Shown here: in pieces, positions 1 through 7,390 of the stretch
Layout of the letters: every line of letters starts with the position of its first letter
How positions within the stretch are numbered: position 1 is the first letter of the stretch
Assembly (NCBI RefSeq): GCF_000018405.1
Contig: NC_009943.1
Coordinates: forward strand, 3,537,001-3,601,000
From: Desulfosudis oleivorans Hxd3
GTDB lineage: Bacteria; Desulfobacterota; Desulfobacteria; Desulfobacterales; Desulfosudaceae
Reading direction: 5' to 3'
DNA: 64,000 nt
Position numbers and translations under genes: made by a program
Notes under the pieces: generated by a model
What the model saw: the letters and a program-made list of their open reading frames with translations, nothing else
What the model was told of the DNA's origin: nothing
Databases searched by the model: none

Positions 1-2
1 TT

Positions 3-887
3 CCGACTCCCCTGACCGAAAAGGTAAGTGAAGTGAAGGTCGAGTATATAGTTACTTCAAAAAATGGAAAAATTCTAGCCAGTGGCACAGTCGCTGAAAA
101 TGGAGTTGACAACGACATTGGTTTTTTTAAAGACGTTCTTAAACAGAGTATAAATGCAGTTCAAGATGCCCTATCAAAAGCCGCGGCCAGGATTCCTGTT
201 GAGCTTGCAGAAAATGATCCTTTTGTGCAAGTTGCAAAGGCCGATGCTGATCCAAATTATGTCATTTCATATAAACCAACAAAACCCGTGCAACAGGAGG
301 AGGGGCAGCAACTACAGGAATCAGAGCAGCGACTGGCTGAGTTAATGACCCAGCAAACCCGGCAAAACATCGCCCATCTTAACGAACTGATCGACAGCGG
401 GAACAAAGATGAATTCATGGCCTTTATAGAGCAGTACCCCGACCTGGCTGATCACATCGAGAACCCCGCTTACCGCCTGCTTTATACCGGCCCCAAAGAA
501 CTGCGCATTGGCACAATCGCCAAGATGCTGGAGCACGGCTTTGGGGACAAAGTGATCGTCGCCAAGATAAACGGGGTAAAGGAGCCCTACCGGGACTTCA
601 GCTTTGACGAGCTGGTCATCCTCAAGAAGCTGAAATTTTCTGACGACATCATCGCCGCCATGCTCAATGTCACCACTGAACTCAACAGAGAGCAGGCCCG
701 TATCGCCCGGGAAGATGCACTGCTTGAGGAGCAGCGCAAGGGTGCCCAGGAAACGGGGCAAAACCAATCCTATATAGCGAATCAGCCCCAATCAGATCAA
801 AATGCCTTTGTCAATGCCGTAGGCCAGGAGGCCGGCAGGGCGCTGGGCCGGGAGGCTGTCAAGGAACTGCTGGATAGACTGTTTTAA
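3..887 (+). CDS. Hypothetical protein, probably truncated by the left window edge
   Basis: I do not recognise the family. The frame is open to the window edge with no stop before GTG 33, so the real start probably lies outside; GTG 33 with a weak AAGG seven bases upstream is the only internal candidate. The N-terminal third (VEYIVTSKNGKILASGTV) reads like a small beta-rich extracytoplasmic domain followed by a helix. Residues about 80-130 are Gln/Glu-rich and probably coiled coil. The middle (about 125-215) is helical with repeat-like spacing, and the C-terminus holds a charged, Gln-rich linker and a short amphipathic helix ending ELLDRLF. Codon use drifts from AT-rich at the start to GC-rich after about 340, which suggests a mosaic. 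The downstream neighbour is a rhomboid remnant on the same strand, with no sign of an operon. Confidence 0.6.
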   Translation, partial: PTPLTEKVSEVKVEYIVTSKNGKILASGTVAENGVDNDIGFFKDVLKQSINAVQDALSKAAARIPVELAENDPFVQVAKADADPNYVISYKPTKPVQQEEGQQLQESEQRLAELMTQQTRQNIAHLNELIDSGNKDEFMAFIEQYPDLADHIENPAYRLLYTGPKELRIGTIAKMLEHGFGDKVIVAKINGVKEPYRDFSFDELVILKKLKFSDDIIAAMLNVTTELNREQARIAREDALLEEQRKGAQETGQNQSYIANQPQSDQNAFVNAVGQEAGRALGREAVKELLDRLF

Positions 888-1050
888 TCCTCGGTGACCT
901 CTAATATAAATGGCTCATCCGCGAATTCTGGGATTCCGGGTACATCCTGATACGTAAAGGTAAGGAAAAAATAGAGATCCCCTTTCTCCACCAAATACGT
1001 TCTCTTGGAATGAATTAGATAGAGAACAGACATGAGATTGAACATTATGA

Positions 1051-1257
1051 AGGCTGACTGCTGGGGGGGGGCTGATCGGACTTTTTTCCGCCATGGACAT
1101 GGCCGGCTCACGCGCTATGTTCGGGGAGACGGCTTCTAATGTGAACTACTGGGCACATACGGGGGGATATCTGTTCGGGTTTGTGCTGGCGTTTCTGCTG
1201 CGTTTTCATCGGGAGGCATCGGAGGAGTCGGTGGGAGTTAATGTTTGTTTCTTCTAA
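1051..1257 (+). pseudogene. Rhomboid-family intramembrane protease, C-terminal remnant
   Basis: The open stretch 1051-1257 translates to a fragment containing VNYWAHTGGYLFGFVLAFLL, matching the last core helix of rhomboid proteases (the catalytic-His helix, usually xxxWAHxGGFxxGxxxA). Upstream are only GGGLIGLFSA-like residues that recall the GASGxxxGLxG serine helix but lack the GxSG serine. Stops lie at 1033, 1039 and 1048 in this frame, and a run of eight G at about 1063-1070 is a likely frameshift spot. No start codon or RBS was found. It is a decayed gene end rather than a working protease. The tail after HREASEE is probably not native. Confidence 0.6.
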
Positions 1258-1375
1258 CATAAAGAATTGAAGGGGGGCATCAGGGGGTTTTATAAGGGGA
1301 AAAAAGATAGAACCTCAAATTGATGGTCATTGGGTGTTGTGAGCGCTCATGCAGTGCTTTTTCAAGCCACTTTAT

Positions 1376-1858
1376 ATGATAAACACACGCCAAATCATTG
1401 TCGGTATCACGTTCTTATTCATCGGGGCTCTGGTATACCTGTTTGACCGACCTGCTGACATGACCTACCTGGTCTATACTAACCCTTTTAATTTAAGCTT
1501 TTACGGGCTGTTTCCACCTGTATTCGGCTTCCTGGGTAACACCCTTCCCGCCTTTCTGCATGTAGCTGCGTTTATCCTGCTGACCGTTGGTGTTTCTGGC
1601 TGGGGACGAAAAACATACCTGCCTGTCTGTCTCTTCTGGCTTATCGTTGACGCCGGGTTTGAACTGGGCCAGAAATACAGCACCAATATTGCTAAAGCGA
1701 TACCCGGCTGGTTTGACGATATCTATCTTCTGGAGAATACTAAAAACTATTTTGTATTTGGAACATACAGCAGCCTTGATTTGGTGGCAATACTGTTGGG
1801 CGGTATTGCCGCTTATGGCATTTTGATCTATACGGAAATCAAAAGGGGGGAAAAATGA
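1376..1858 (+). CDS. Small integral membrane protein, unknown function
   Basis: 160 residues from ATG 1376 (MINTRQIIVG). A longer reading starts at 1349, but neither start has a convincing ribosome site. About four hydrophobic segments are visible: residues 7-25, 57-75 (LPAFLHVAAFILLTVGV), 85-98 and 137-155. Charged loops such as DDIYLLENTKN lie between the third and fourth. I do not recognise a family. The stop overlaps the start of the next gene by ATGA (1855-1858), so it is translationally coupled to the FISUMP-domain protein and the two may share a job at the envelope. Confidence 0.6.
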   Translation: MINTRQIIVGITFLFIGALVYLFDRPADMTYLVYTNPFNLSFYGLFPPVFGFLGNTLPAFLHVAAFILLTVGVSGWGRKTYLPVCLFWLIVDAGFELGQKYSTNIAKAIPGWFDDIYLLENTKNYFVFGTYSSLDLVAILLGGIAAYGILIYTEIKRGEK

Positions 1859-2694
1859 AATTCAGTCGCAATCTGTTGACATCAATCCGCTACACCTGCC
1901 TGCTGGCAGTTATTTTAATTGGTTTTGTGGCCATTGTCGGCACGGGCGGTGGAGGCGGTGGAGGCGGTGGGGGCGCAACGACACCGGCGACAACTACTGA
2001 CAGCGATAATGATGATGATGATGGAGGGACAGGAGATACGACACCAAACGCCTCTTGCGGCGCATACGTGGCCCCGGGCGTATGGAAAGAGTTTGACTGC
2101 TATAACTTGGCCGCCATCGGCAAGACCACTGGTGATGATCCCTTCACCCCGTCCTGGAGACTGATCGGCGGTTATTGGCAGTGGGGCCGGAAAGGGCCAT
2201 CTTCCAGTCAGTGGTACGATACCAACACATCCAATTTCGCCCATGGTCCTACCGGGCCAGGATCAAGTGAAGCAAACGATGGTGCCATTAGCGCCTGGGA
2301 TGCATCTGATGCACCTGACGGTGCCTTGTCAGATGCATTCAAAACCTCCAATGATCCCTGCCCTGCCGGTTATCGAGTGCCTACCGAAAGCCAGTGGACG
2401 GGTGTTGATGCCAACAACGCCCAGAGTATTGTTGGATCGTCGTGGTCAGAGAGCATAACCAACTACAGCAGCGCTTATTTATTCGGTGATGATTTGATGT
2501 TGCCGGCCGCCGGGCTCCGGTACGACTACAGCGGCTCGTTGTACCGCCGTGGCAGCCACGGCTACTACTGGTCCAGTACTGAGTATTCGGGGGGCATCCG
2601 CAGCGCCTGGACCCTGTACGTCCGCAGCAGCAACGCCGCCACGAGCAGCCACTACCGCAGCTACGGGGGCTCGGTGCGGTGTATCGCAGAATAA
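1855..2694 (+). CDS. Exported FISUMP/C-type-lectin-fold protein, candidate DGR target
   Basis: The N-terminus is a membrane-targeting helix (LAVILIGFVAIVG) followed by ten glycines and a Thr/Asp-rich linker, a layout common in surface proteins of sulfate reducers. From about residue 60 it has the marks of the FISUMP/DUF1566 branch of C-type-lectin folds: PCPAGYRVPTESQWTG, LPAAGLRY, YYWSSTEY and a terminal GSVRCIAE. These domains display variable residues, and several families of this fold are DGR targets. The last 57 codons switch abruptly to NNC codons (37 of 57, against 21 of the 59 before by my count), mostly AGC, CGC, TAC and GGC, as expected if AAC template codons had been mutagenised. 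The gene is coupled to 1376-1858 by ATGA. No reverse transcriptase or template repeat is in the window. The binding partner is unknown. Confidence 0.75.
   Translation: MKFSRNLLTSIRYTCLLAVILIGFVAIVGTGGGGGGGGGGATTPATTTDSDNDDDDGGTGDTTPNASCGAYVAPGVWKEFDCYNLAAIGKTTGDDPFTPSWRLIGGYWQWGRKGPSSSQWYDTNTSNFAHGPTGPGSSEANDGAISAWDASDAPDGALSDAFKTSNDPCPAGYRVPTESQWTGVDANNAQSIVGSSWSESITNYSSAYLFGDDLMLPAAGLRYDYSGSLYRRGSHGYYWSSTEYSGGIRSAWTLYVRSSNAATSSHYRSYGGSVRCIAE
2521..2691 (+). other. Candidate DGR variable region
   Basis: These are codons 223-279 of the FISUMP protein. 65% of them end in C, with varied first and second bases (TAC, AGC, CGC, GGC, CAC, GCC, ATC, GTC), while the invariant-looking framework YYWSSTEY and GSVRCIAE keeps ordinary codons. 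In DGRs, adenines of an AAC-rich template are randomised into the target's 3' end. The pattern fits but is not proof, because no template copy lies in this window. Confidence 0.4.
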
Positions 2695-2798
2695 ATTAGA
2701 CTATTTGTCTATTTGACTATTTCGTTTTTGCCCGGGCCTGCCGGTCCGGGCAGAAAATAAAACCAGGGATCGCGGAGCGGCCGAAATTGTTTTTCAAA

Positions 2799-2978
2799 AT
2801 GACGCTACAAGAGAAACTGACCCGTGAAACGGGCAGACAAATTTATCTGTACAAGCAGGGGGTGTTCTGGGCCGCCTATAAACAGAGCGCCTTGCTGCTC
2901 AAAAAATGTAAAACAAAAAACCATGCGGTTTTGCCTGTACAAATCATATTGCTGATACTGTGTAGGTTAGCCATATGA
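2799..2978 (+). CDS. Short MutS-domain-I-like ORF, probably truncated DGR accessory (MSL type)
   Basis: 59 residues from ATG 2799 (a TTG at 2787 is an alternative). The core LTRETGRQIYLYKQGVFWAA followed by YKQSALLL resembles the opening of MutS domain I, in which a hydrophobic strand precedes a G-x-F-Y/W turn and a helix with a conserved Ala. MutS-like (MSL) small proteins are a described class of DGR accessory. After KKCK the sequence turns into an unrelated hydrophobic tail, so the ORF seems cut and fused to foreign sequence. Its TGA overlaps the ATG of the next gene at 2975-2978. The position just downstream of a lectin-fold target supports a DGR remnant. The MSL match is from memory of the family, not from a search. 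Confidence 0.45.
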   Translation: MTLQEKLTRETGRQIYLYKQGVFWAAYKQSALLLKKCKTKNHAVLPVQIILLILCRLAI

Positions 2979-4375
2979 AGAAATTGTCTACTATACCTGT
3001 TCAATTATCAATTGCCTGTGCTGTGATCCTTTTATCCCTCTCAACAGCCCGTGCCCAGGAAATCCACCTTCACGTCCCCCATTTTGCCGGGAGCCATTAT
3101 GAATGGAAGATTTTTCAAGGCAAACAAGAACTCACCGTCCGCTCCGGCGAAATCTCCCCGGACGGCCGGGTGATCCTAACCATGCCCGATCCCTACCAGG
3201 ACTACCGCGGCATGACCCGGTGGCTGCTCAAAAAAGGGGGCGGCCTGGACATGATCTATACCGGCAAAGGTTTTTCCGTGGAATGCCTGTCAGAAAAGCC
3301 AAATTCCGATAATATCATCTACACCGGCAATCCGGAAAATGACTACCTGGAATCCCATCACTCACGTCAGCAAACCATCCTGGGCAAACTGGGGGCGGTC
3401 AATCACTTGTTACAGGTATATGCACCGGATGAAAATCTTCATAAAATTGCCCTGGACGAACAGACACATCTGCGCCAGGCATTTTCCCAGGTCCAGGCAG
3501 ATCGGGCCGAAAGTTTACTGTATGCAGCCCGGTTCGGAAAAATCGTGGACTTTACCAAGGGTATAGCAGACAAAATTTATGACAACCCCGAAGACCATAC
3601 CACGTATTTCAACGACTTTGTAACCCATACCCTGGATTTCAAGGACCTATATACCAGCGGCCATTGGGACCAGGTACTGCACCACTGGGTGATGATGAAT
3701 ATCCGGTCCGGCAAAGGAGACCATGCTTTCATCGAACGGATGGAATCTGCCATGTCCCGCATGAATCAGGATAATATCCTGGCAGCCTTTGCAGAAAAAG
3801 CGGTGCCGTTGCTGGTGGAAAAAGGCAAAGATGACCTGTTGCCTGCGATTGCAGATCACTTGGAAAACCGGCCTGCGGTTCAGGCCGCCTTATCCGGCAG
3901 TGTGAAAAATATGATGGCCTCGGTGAAGATGCTGACCGGGAAAAAAGCCCCGGATCTGGTTTTTCATGCCCCGGTACGGACCCAGACCAAAACAAGCGCC
4001 GAAGATATAATCATTAAAACCGGCAACCTGGATGCAGCCCATACCATCCTTCTGTTTTATCAGGGTGAATGCCCCTTGTGCGAGAATACCCTGATTGACC
4101 TGGCTAACAAATATCAACAGCTCAAAGAGCAAAATGTTCGAGTGATCGCCATTAGCGCAGACATGACCGATCAGGGGTTTGAAGATAAGCTTATCTATCA
4201 CCAGTGGCCGGATAATTACTGTGATTTCACCGGAATGGCGGTAGAGAATTTTACCAAATATGGTGTCTTGGGTGTCCCGACTCTCTTTCTGCTGAATCAA
4301 GAAGGAGTGGTAGTGAAAAAGACAGCCATGATGGATGAATTGATGGAGATTCTTGACAAGAAAAAGCCATTTTGA
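2975..4375 (+). CDS. Exported TlpA/AhpC-like thioredoxin-fold protein
   Basis: 466 residues with a clear signal peptide (LSIACAVILLSLSTARAQ, cut near residue 27). Residues about 28-320 form an N-terminal region of the DUF4369 kind found with Bacteroidota TlpA-like reductases. The C-terminal 130 residues are a thioredoxin fold with the active-site motif CPLC (FYQGECPLCENTL) and the cis-Pro region GVLGVPTLFLLNQEG. It should act as a periplasmic thiol-disulfide oxidoreductase; the partner is unknown. The codon style and domain layout look Bacteroidota-like, and it sits between two broken lectin-domain loci, so transfer is plausible. Start ATG 2975 overlaps the previous stop. Confidence 0.75.
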   Translation: MKKLSTIPVQLSIACAVILLSLSTARAQEIHLHVPHFAGSHYEWKIFQGKQELTVRSGEISPDGRVILTMPDPYQDYRGMTRWLLKKGGGLDMIYTGKGFSVECLSEKPNSDNIIYTGNPENDYLESHHSRQQTILGKLGAVNHLLQVYAPDENLHKIALDEQTHLRQAFSQVQADRAESLLYAARFGKIVDFTKGIADKIYDNPEDHTTYFNDFVTHTLDFKDLYTSGHWDQVLHHWVMMNIRSGKGDHAFIERMESAMSRMNQDNILAAFAEKAVPLLVEKGKDDLLPAIADHLENRPAVQAALSGSVKNMMASVKMLTGKKAPDLVFHAPVRTQTKTSAEDIIIKTGNLDAAHTILLFYQGECPLCENTLIDLANKYQQLKEQNVRVIAISADMTDQGFEDKLIYHQWPDNYCDFTGMAVENFTKYGVLGVPTLFLLNQEGVVVKKTAMMDELMEILDKKKPF

Positions 4376-4380
4376 ACACT

Positions 4381-4521
4381 ATGTCGTCGTACTATTGATC
4401 GTCTACTACCTTCGCGTACGATACGGACAACGCCTGGCTCGTGCATTTCAGCGACGGCTACGGCAGCAACTACGATAAGTCGAGTATGTACTATGTGCGG
4501 GCGGTTCGCGGCGGACAATGA
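4381..4521 (+). pseudogene. DUF1566/Lcl lectin-fold domain, C-terminal remnant
   Basis: Reads SSYY-stop-SSTTFAYDTDNAWLVHF and then DGYGSNYDKSSMYYVRAVRG to TGA 4519. This is the standard end of a DUF1566 domain, in which the stop at 4396 replaces the Trp of the YWSST motif (TGG to TGA). No upstream part is present, since the sequence abuts the end of the TlpA-like gene. Together with the intact FISUMP protein 1.7 kb upstream this marks a site where lectin-fold genes were exchanged. Confidence 0.6.
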
Positions 4522-4915
4522 TGGGTGATTTGGTGATTTTTCAGAATAAAGGCTTTTGGAGTAAGGTCAAGGAATCAAGGCAGGGTAGAAGCTCCCAGGC
4601 CCATTCAGAACCTTTTCAGGAGATCTGCATTCGATTTCCAGGAACGGCCTTTGCCCGGGAGGCCAAAATATTGAGCCGGGAAAAGTGTCCTTAAAGAAAA
4701 AAAGGCCGAATAGCGTCGGTAAGGAGTCTCATTATGAATAGGTCCTGACGGTTAAATCATAAGGGCACTTTCATGTTTTCCGTGTGAGAATCCGTGTGAG
4801 ACTTTTTGTCCAAAATAGGGTAAAATCGGCAAAAATCAGAAAAAATGTAAAATAAGAAATCCTTTTATTTAAGAAAGTTACGGAATATTAAGGAGGTTAG
4901 GAAGCTCGAGGGCTC
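4522..4915. other. Non-coding stretch with CCGTGTGAGA direct repeats
   Basis: No gene is visible. CCGTGTGAGA occurs twice, 12 bases apart, at 4780-4789 and 4792-4801. Short tandem motifs of this kind beside a tRNA-type att site resemble the arm sites found inside neighbouring integrated elements, so this may be the edge of an older element whose integrase is gone (inference). The last bases before the tRNA-derived repeat, GGAGGTTAGGAAGCTCG at 4891-4907, look like a shortened, mispaired tRNA 5' half. Confidence 0.35.
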
Positions 4916-4963
4916 TGACTGGCAGTCATGAGGTCAGGGGTTCGATCCCCCTCAGCTCCACCA
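4916..4963 (+). repeat. Left att repeat (tRNA-Ala GGC 3' half)
   Basis: Contains anticodon loop CTGGCAG (anticodon GGC), T arm AGGGGTTCGATCCCCCT, acceptor strand CAGCTCC and the encoded ACCA. The bases before it do not give a full D arm (about four bases short) and pair only 5 of 7 in the acceptor, so I do not call a working tRNA. Confidence 0.8.
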
Positions 4964-4971
4964 AAAAAATC

Positions 4972-5009
4972 AAGGGTTTAGGCAATAACAGCCTAAGCCC
5001 TTATTTTTT
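4972..5009 (+). terminator. Rho-independent terminator after the left tRNA half
   Basis: A 12-bp perfect stem, AAGGGTTTAGGC paired with GCCTAAGCCCTT, with a 7-base loop and then ATTTTTTG. Confidence 0.8.
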
Positions 5010-5021
5010 GATATGTCATTT

Positions 5022-5040
5022 TATCCCGCTATAGTCCCGC
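5022..5040 (+). repeat. Element-end repeat, candidate integrase arm site (left)
   Basis: TATCCCGCTATAGTCCCGC, repeated exactly at 10457-10475 and in part at 10591-10609, always just inside an end of the element. Tyrosine integrases bind arm-type sites in such positions. Confidence 0.45.
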
Positions 5041-5055
5041 TTTTTTATTTTCAGG

Positions 5056-5084
5056 GCAAAAAAAAACCCCGGATTTCTCCAGGG
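5056..5084 (-). terminator. Terminator of the HhH-domain gene
   Basis: On the minus strand CCCTGGA, loop GAAA, TCCGGGG, followed by a run of T. It lies just beyond the stop of the gene ending at 5127. Confidence 0.65.
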
Positions 5085-5126
5085 TCCTTTTTGGTTCTGA
5101 TACCGGGTTAATTCGCTCCCCCGGCG

Positions 5127-6167
5127 CTACCTAATCACGTTCTCAACTCTATCGGCGTCGCGGTTCTTTGTTATGCCAGCGCAGTAGTCACGAATTGTCT
5201 TTAGCTTTGATTGTCCGATACCTTTGATGCTAAGCAGCGTTTCATCAGGTGCGGCTGCAATGCGGTTCGGGGTCTCTAAGCCCAATTCGGATAACTCATC
5301 AATTGCCGCGCTAATCTTGGGAATTGTGTCGATAAATTCCGGGAAAAATTGTCTGATAATTTTTTCTATACCACCATGCTTTTCTATATATGTTTTCCAG
5401 TCGCTCGCCATAGGCATCTCACGTAATTTTTTGATGCGGTTTTCAATAGGTTCATCGAGTTCAACAACTCTCCTGATGGCAATAAGAAAAGGCAAATAAT
5501 CAGCAGGCAAAACCAGCCCCACATCAGACGCATGTGTTCCCGGTGCCACTTCATCTACATCACAGCCAAGTTCTCGAAACGTTTTTGTTTTAAAAACCCA
5601 GATGCCTTCCCACATCTCCTTTATGATTTTGGGCGGCTTCGTGTTTATATTCGTGTGGATTTCGCCATGCCGCAGCAACACACGTAGCGGGGTGCGAAGC
5701 TGCAAAGTCGCACTAAATTGTAACCCATGGACAACGTCTTGATTGTCTTTCCATGTCCCAATCTTATTATTTTGACTTTCCTCGATTGTTGTAATGATTT
5801 TAGGCTTTGGCTGCGCAGCGCTCATTTCTCGCGTTTCAGCCTCTACCTCAGCGATACTGGTTTCTACCGCTTCCAAGTTTTCCAAGTGAAGGAATGGAAA
5901 TTTCTTTTCCATTGTTCTTAGCTCGGTAAGTGTATCACGCGCAACCCGCAATCTGGATTCCCGCGTCTCCCGGTTCTTGGACTTATTGGCTATATTAAGG
6001 GACTCCGTGAACACCCGGAGAAGGTCTCCCGCGCACTTCTGGGCCACCAACTTATCTCTTTCAGAAAACGTATATTCATTACGGACAGTCTTGGTGGATC
6101 GGGTTTGCTCACCTGGCTCAGCACTTGCTCCGAAAATCAATCTTTTAAATATACCTTTGATGCTCAT
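5127..6167 (-). CDS. Hypothetical element protein with C-terminal helix-hairpin-helix
   Basis: 346 residues, family not recognised. Residues 55-120 are strongly charged and probably coiled coil. The middle (about 130-240) is mixed alpha/beta. The last 50 residues contain PDETLLSIKGIGQSKLKTIR, a helix-hairpin-helix motif of the IKGIG type that binds DNA backbone non-specifically. Such tails occur in DNA-processing cargo proteins, but no catalytic motif is visible. It is the leftmost gene of the integrated element, has its own terminator, and is separated from the plus-strand lipoprotein by a 288-base divergent region. Confidence 0.6.
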   Translation of the reverse strand: MSIKGIFKRLIFGASAEPGEQTRSTKTVRNEYTFSERDKLVAQKCAGDLLRVFTESLNIANKSKNRETRESRLRVARDTLTELRTMEKKFPFLHLENLEAVETSIAEVEAETREMSAAQPKPKIITTIEESQNNKIGTWKDNQDVVHGLQFSATLQLRTPLRVLLRHGEIHTNINTKPPKIIKEMWEGIWVFKTKTFRELGCDVDEVAPGTHASDVGLVLPADYLPFLIAIRRVVELDEPIENRIKKLREMPMASDWKTYIEKHGGIEKIIRQFFPEFIDTIPKISAAIDELSELGLETPNRIAAAPDETLLSIKGIGQSKLKTIRDYCAGITKNRDADRVENVIR

Positions 6168-6363
6168 TACGTGGCCCCCCCTATGTGCTTGATAAGGCCT
6201 TGTTTCTATTTTTTCTAATTCTGATATTGCTTGATCAGAAAAGCCAGAATAACCCTTCCCGGTAAAATTACAAAGAAAAATTAACGGCCATAATTGCCCC
6301 AGGATTGATTTTCTTTCTTTCGGTCGTTTCTCCCCCTCCCTACCTTGACAACCACACCCAACC

Positions 6364-6393
6364 TTGACCCTTCACTGACTTATCTGGTATATG
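6364..6393 (+). promoter_or_regulatory. Possible promoter for the DUF4468-like lipoprotein
   Basis: TTGACC, 18 bases, TATATG, ending about 60 bases before the start codon. A second TTGACA at 6345 has no good -10. A 10-base G run lies just before the ATG and could act as the ribosome site or vary in length. Confidence 0.35.
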
Positions 6394-6455
6394 AATGGGG
6401 GGATAAAGCAAAACCTGTAAAGTCTAATCGTTTACAAACATAGGGGGGGGGGACC

Positions 6456-6944
6456 ATGAAAAAACTTTTTATTATCTTTTTATCGTGTATTTTTCTTTTT
6501 TCTTGTGTATTTGCAACGCAAAGGCAGGAATGCGAAAAAACATTCTTTAAGGTTTTTGAGGCACCAGGCTACACCAAAGACCAAATTTATAAAGGTATGA
6601 AGATTTGGGTTGCTGAGAACTTCAGGTCTGCAAAATCGGTTGTTGAGCTTGACGAACCAGAACAAGGGCTTTTGATCGGCAACGGCGTTGTTTCATATCC
6701 ATGCAAAGGTATGGGTTGCCTTAGTGTTGGTGAGTGGCGAGTCCCCTTTACAATGAGAATCGACGTCAAAGATAATAAGTTTAGGCTATCGTTCTCAAAC
6801 CTTCAGATTTCAGCACAAGGCTATGCGGAACAGCCAATATATTACCAAGCACACGTAGATAAAATTAAACCGGTTCTTTTGGCCTTCGGTGATGAGATCA
6901 TCACAGCGTTAAACCAGAACAAAAAAACGACTTCAGACTGGTAA
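6456..6944 (+). CDS. Small lipoprotein with DUF4468-like domain
   Basis: 162 residues. Residues 1-17 are a lipoprotein signal (FLSCIFLFSC, acylated Cys about 17). The mature part begins with CEKTFFKVFEAPGYTKDQIY and continues ENFRSAKSVVELDEPEQGLL and GNGVVSYPC, the pattern of the DUF4468 (TBP-like fold) family: an amphipathic helix, then strands with a short glycine turn. Such proteins sit in the outer or inner membrane, and their function is unknown. It is the only plus-strand gene of the element, so it is probably cargo expressed in the integrated state. The ribosome site is the G-rich run directly upstream. Confidence 0.7.
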   Translation: MKKLFIIFLSCIFLFSCVFATQRQECEKTFFKVFEAPGYTKDQIYKGMKIWVAENFRSAKSVVELDEPEQGLLIGNGVVSYPCKGMGCLSVGEWRVPFTMRIDVKDNKFRLSFSNLQISAQGYAEQPIYYQAHVDKIKPVLLAFGDEIITALNQNKKTTSDW

Positions 6945-6997
6945 GAAAACTTTATTTTGGTGATCGCCGGCCCTACGGCCTCCTGTGAAGTCGTGGC

Positions 6998-7147
6998 GAC
7001 GTTTCCGCGCGTGCGTGGGTCATGGGTCAATTTGTTGTGCTGTGAGTTGGAGCGGATAGACGTTTCCGCGCGTGCGTGGGTCATGGAAAACCTAAAAAAG
7101 CCTAAAATTCAAGCCGCTCTTTTTCCCCGCGCGTGCGTGGGTCATGC
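6998..7147 (+). CRISPR. Three-repeat CRISPR-like mini-array inside the mobile element
   Basis: Copies at 6998-7025, 7059-7086 and 7120-7147 share CGCGCGTGCGTGGGTCATG. The first two are identical over 28 bases; the third is degenerate at its 5' end. The period is exactly 61 bases both times and the two 33-base spacers are unrelated. The repeat has an internal G.T-tolerant dyad (CCGCGC/GCGTGG). A 28+33 layout equals that of type I-E arrays, including the one at 53 kb, but the repeat differs from it. No cas genes are nearby. Third-copy decay and the low copy number leave tandem regulatory sites as an alternative. Confidence 0.5.
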
Positions 7148-7390
7148 TGCCAGCTCCGCCGCCTCACACCTTGCCAGAAATGCCGCCGCTGTCTCATCCG
7201 CTCCCCGGTGATATGTTCGCCCATGCTTTGCCGGTGTGCCGCTCTTTATGACCATTAACAATTCTTCCGGCGTGTTTTGTCCGGCAATGGAGCAATCCTC
7301 CACATATATGTGAATTTCAACCGGCTCCCAGTCAATCGGTGCCATTACCTTTTCAAGTGCTTCAATCCTGGTTTTCAGATTATTATTCAT
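7142..7390 (-). CDS. Small element protein, paralogue of its upstream neighbour
   Basis: 82 residues, family unknown. The opening MNNNLKTRIEALEKVM, then EPVEIHIYVED, lines up with the next gene's MNTIKKRLAKLETQ and EPFHIIRW, so the two are probably duplicated. A short coiled coil is followed by a small strand-rich part. It overlaps the upstream gene by 8 bases. Its stop codon lies inside the third copy of the mini-array repeat. Confidence 0.55.
   Translation of the reverse strand: MNNNLKTRIEALEKVMAPIDWEPVEIHIYVEDCSIAGQNTPEELLMVIKSGTPAKHGRTYHRGADETAAAFLARCEAAELAA

Noticed and set aside
2700-2798. DGR template repeat just downstream of the target gene
   Set aside because: No stretch resembling the variable region with AAC codons is present here or elsewhere in the window.
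4887-4963. A functional tRNA-Ala(GGC)
   Set aside because: The 5' half is about four bases short, the D arm cannot form and two acceptor pairs fail.
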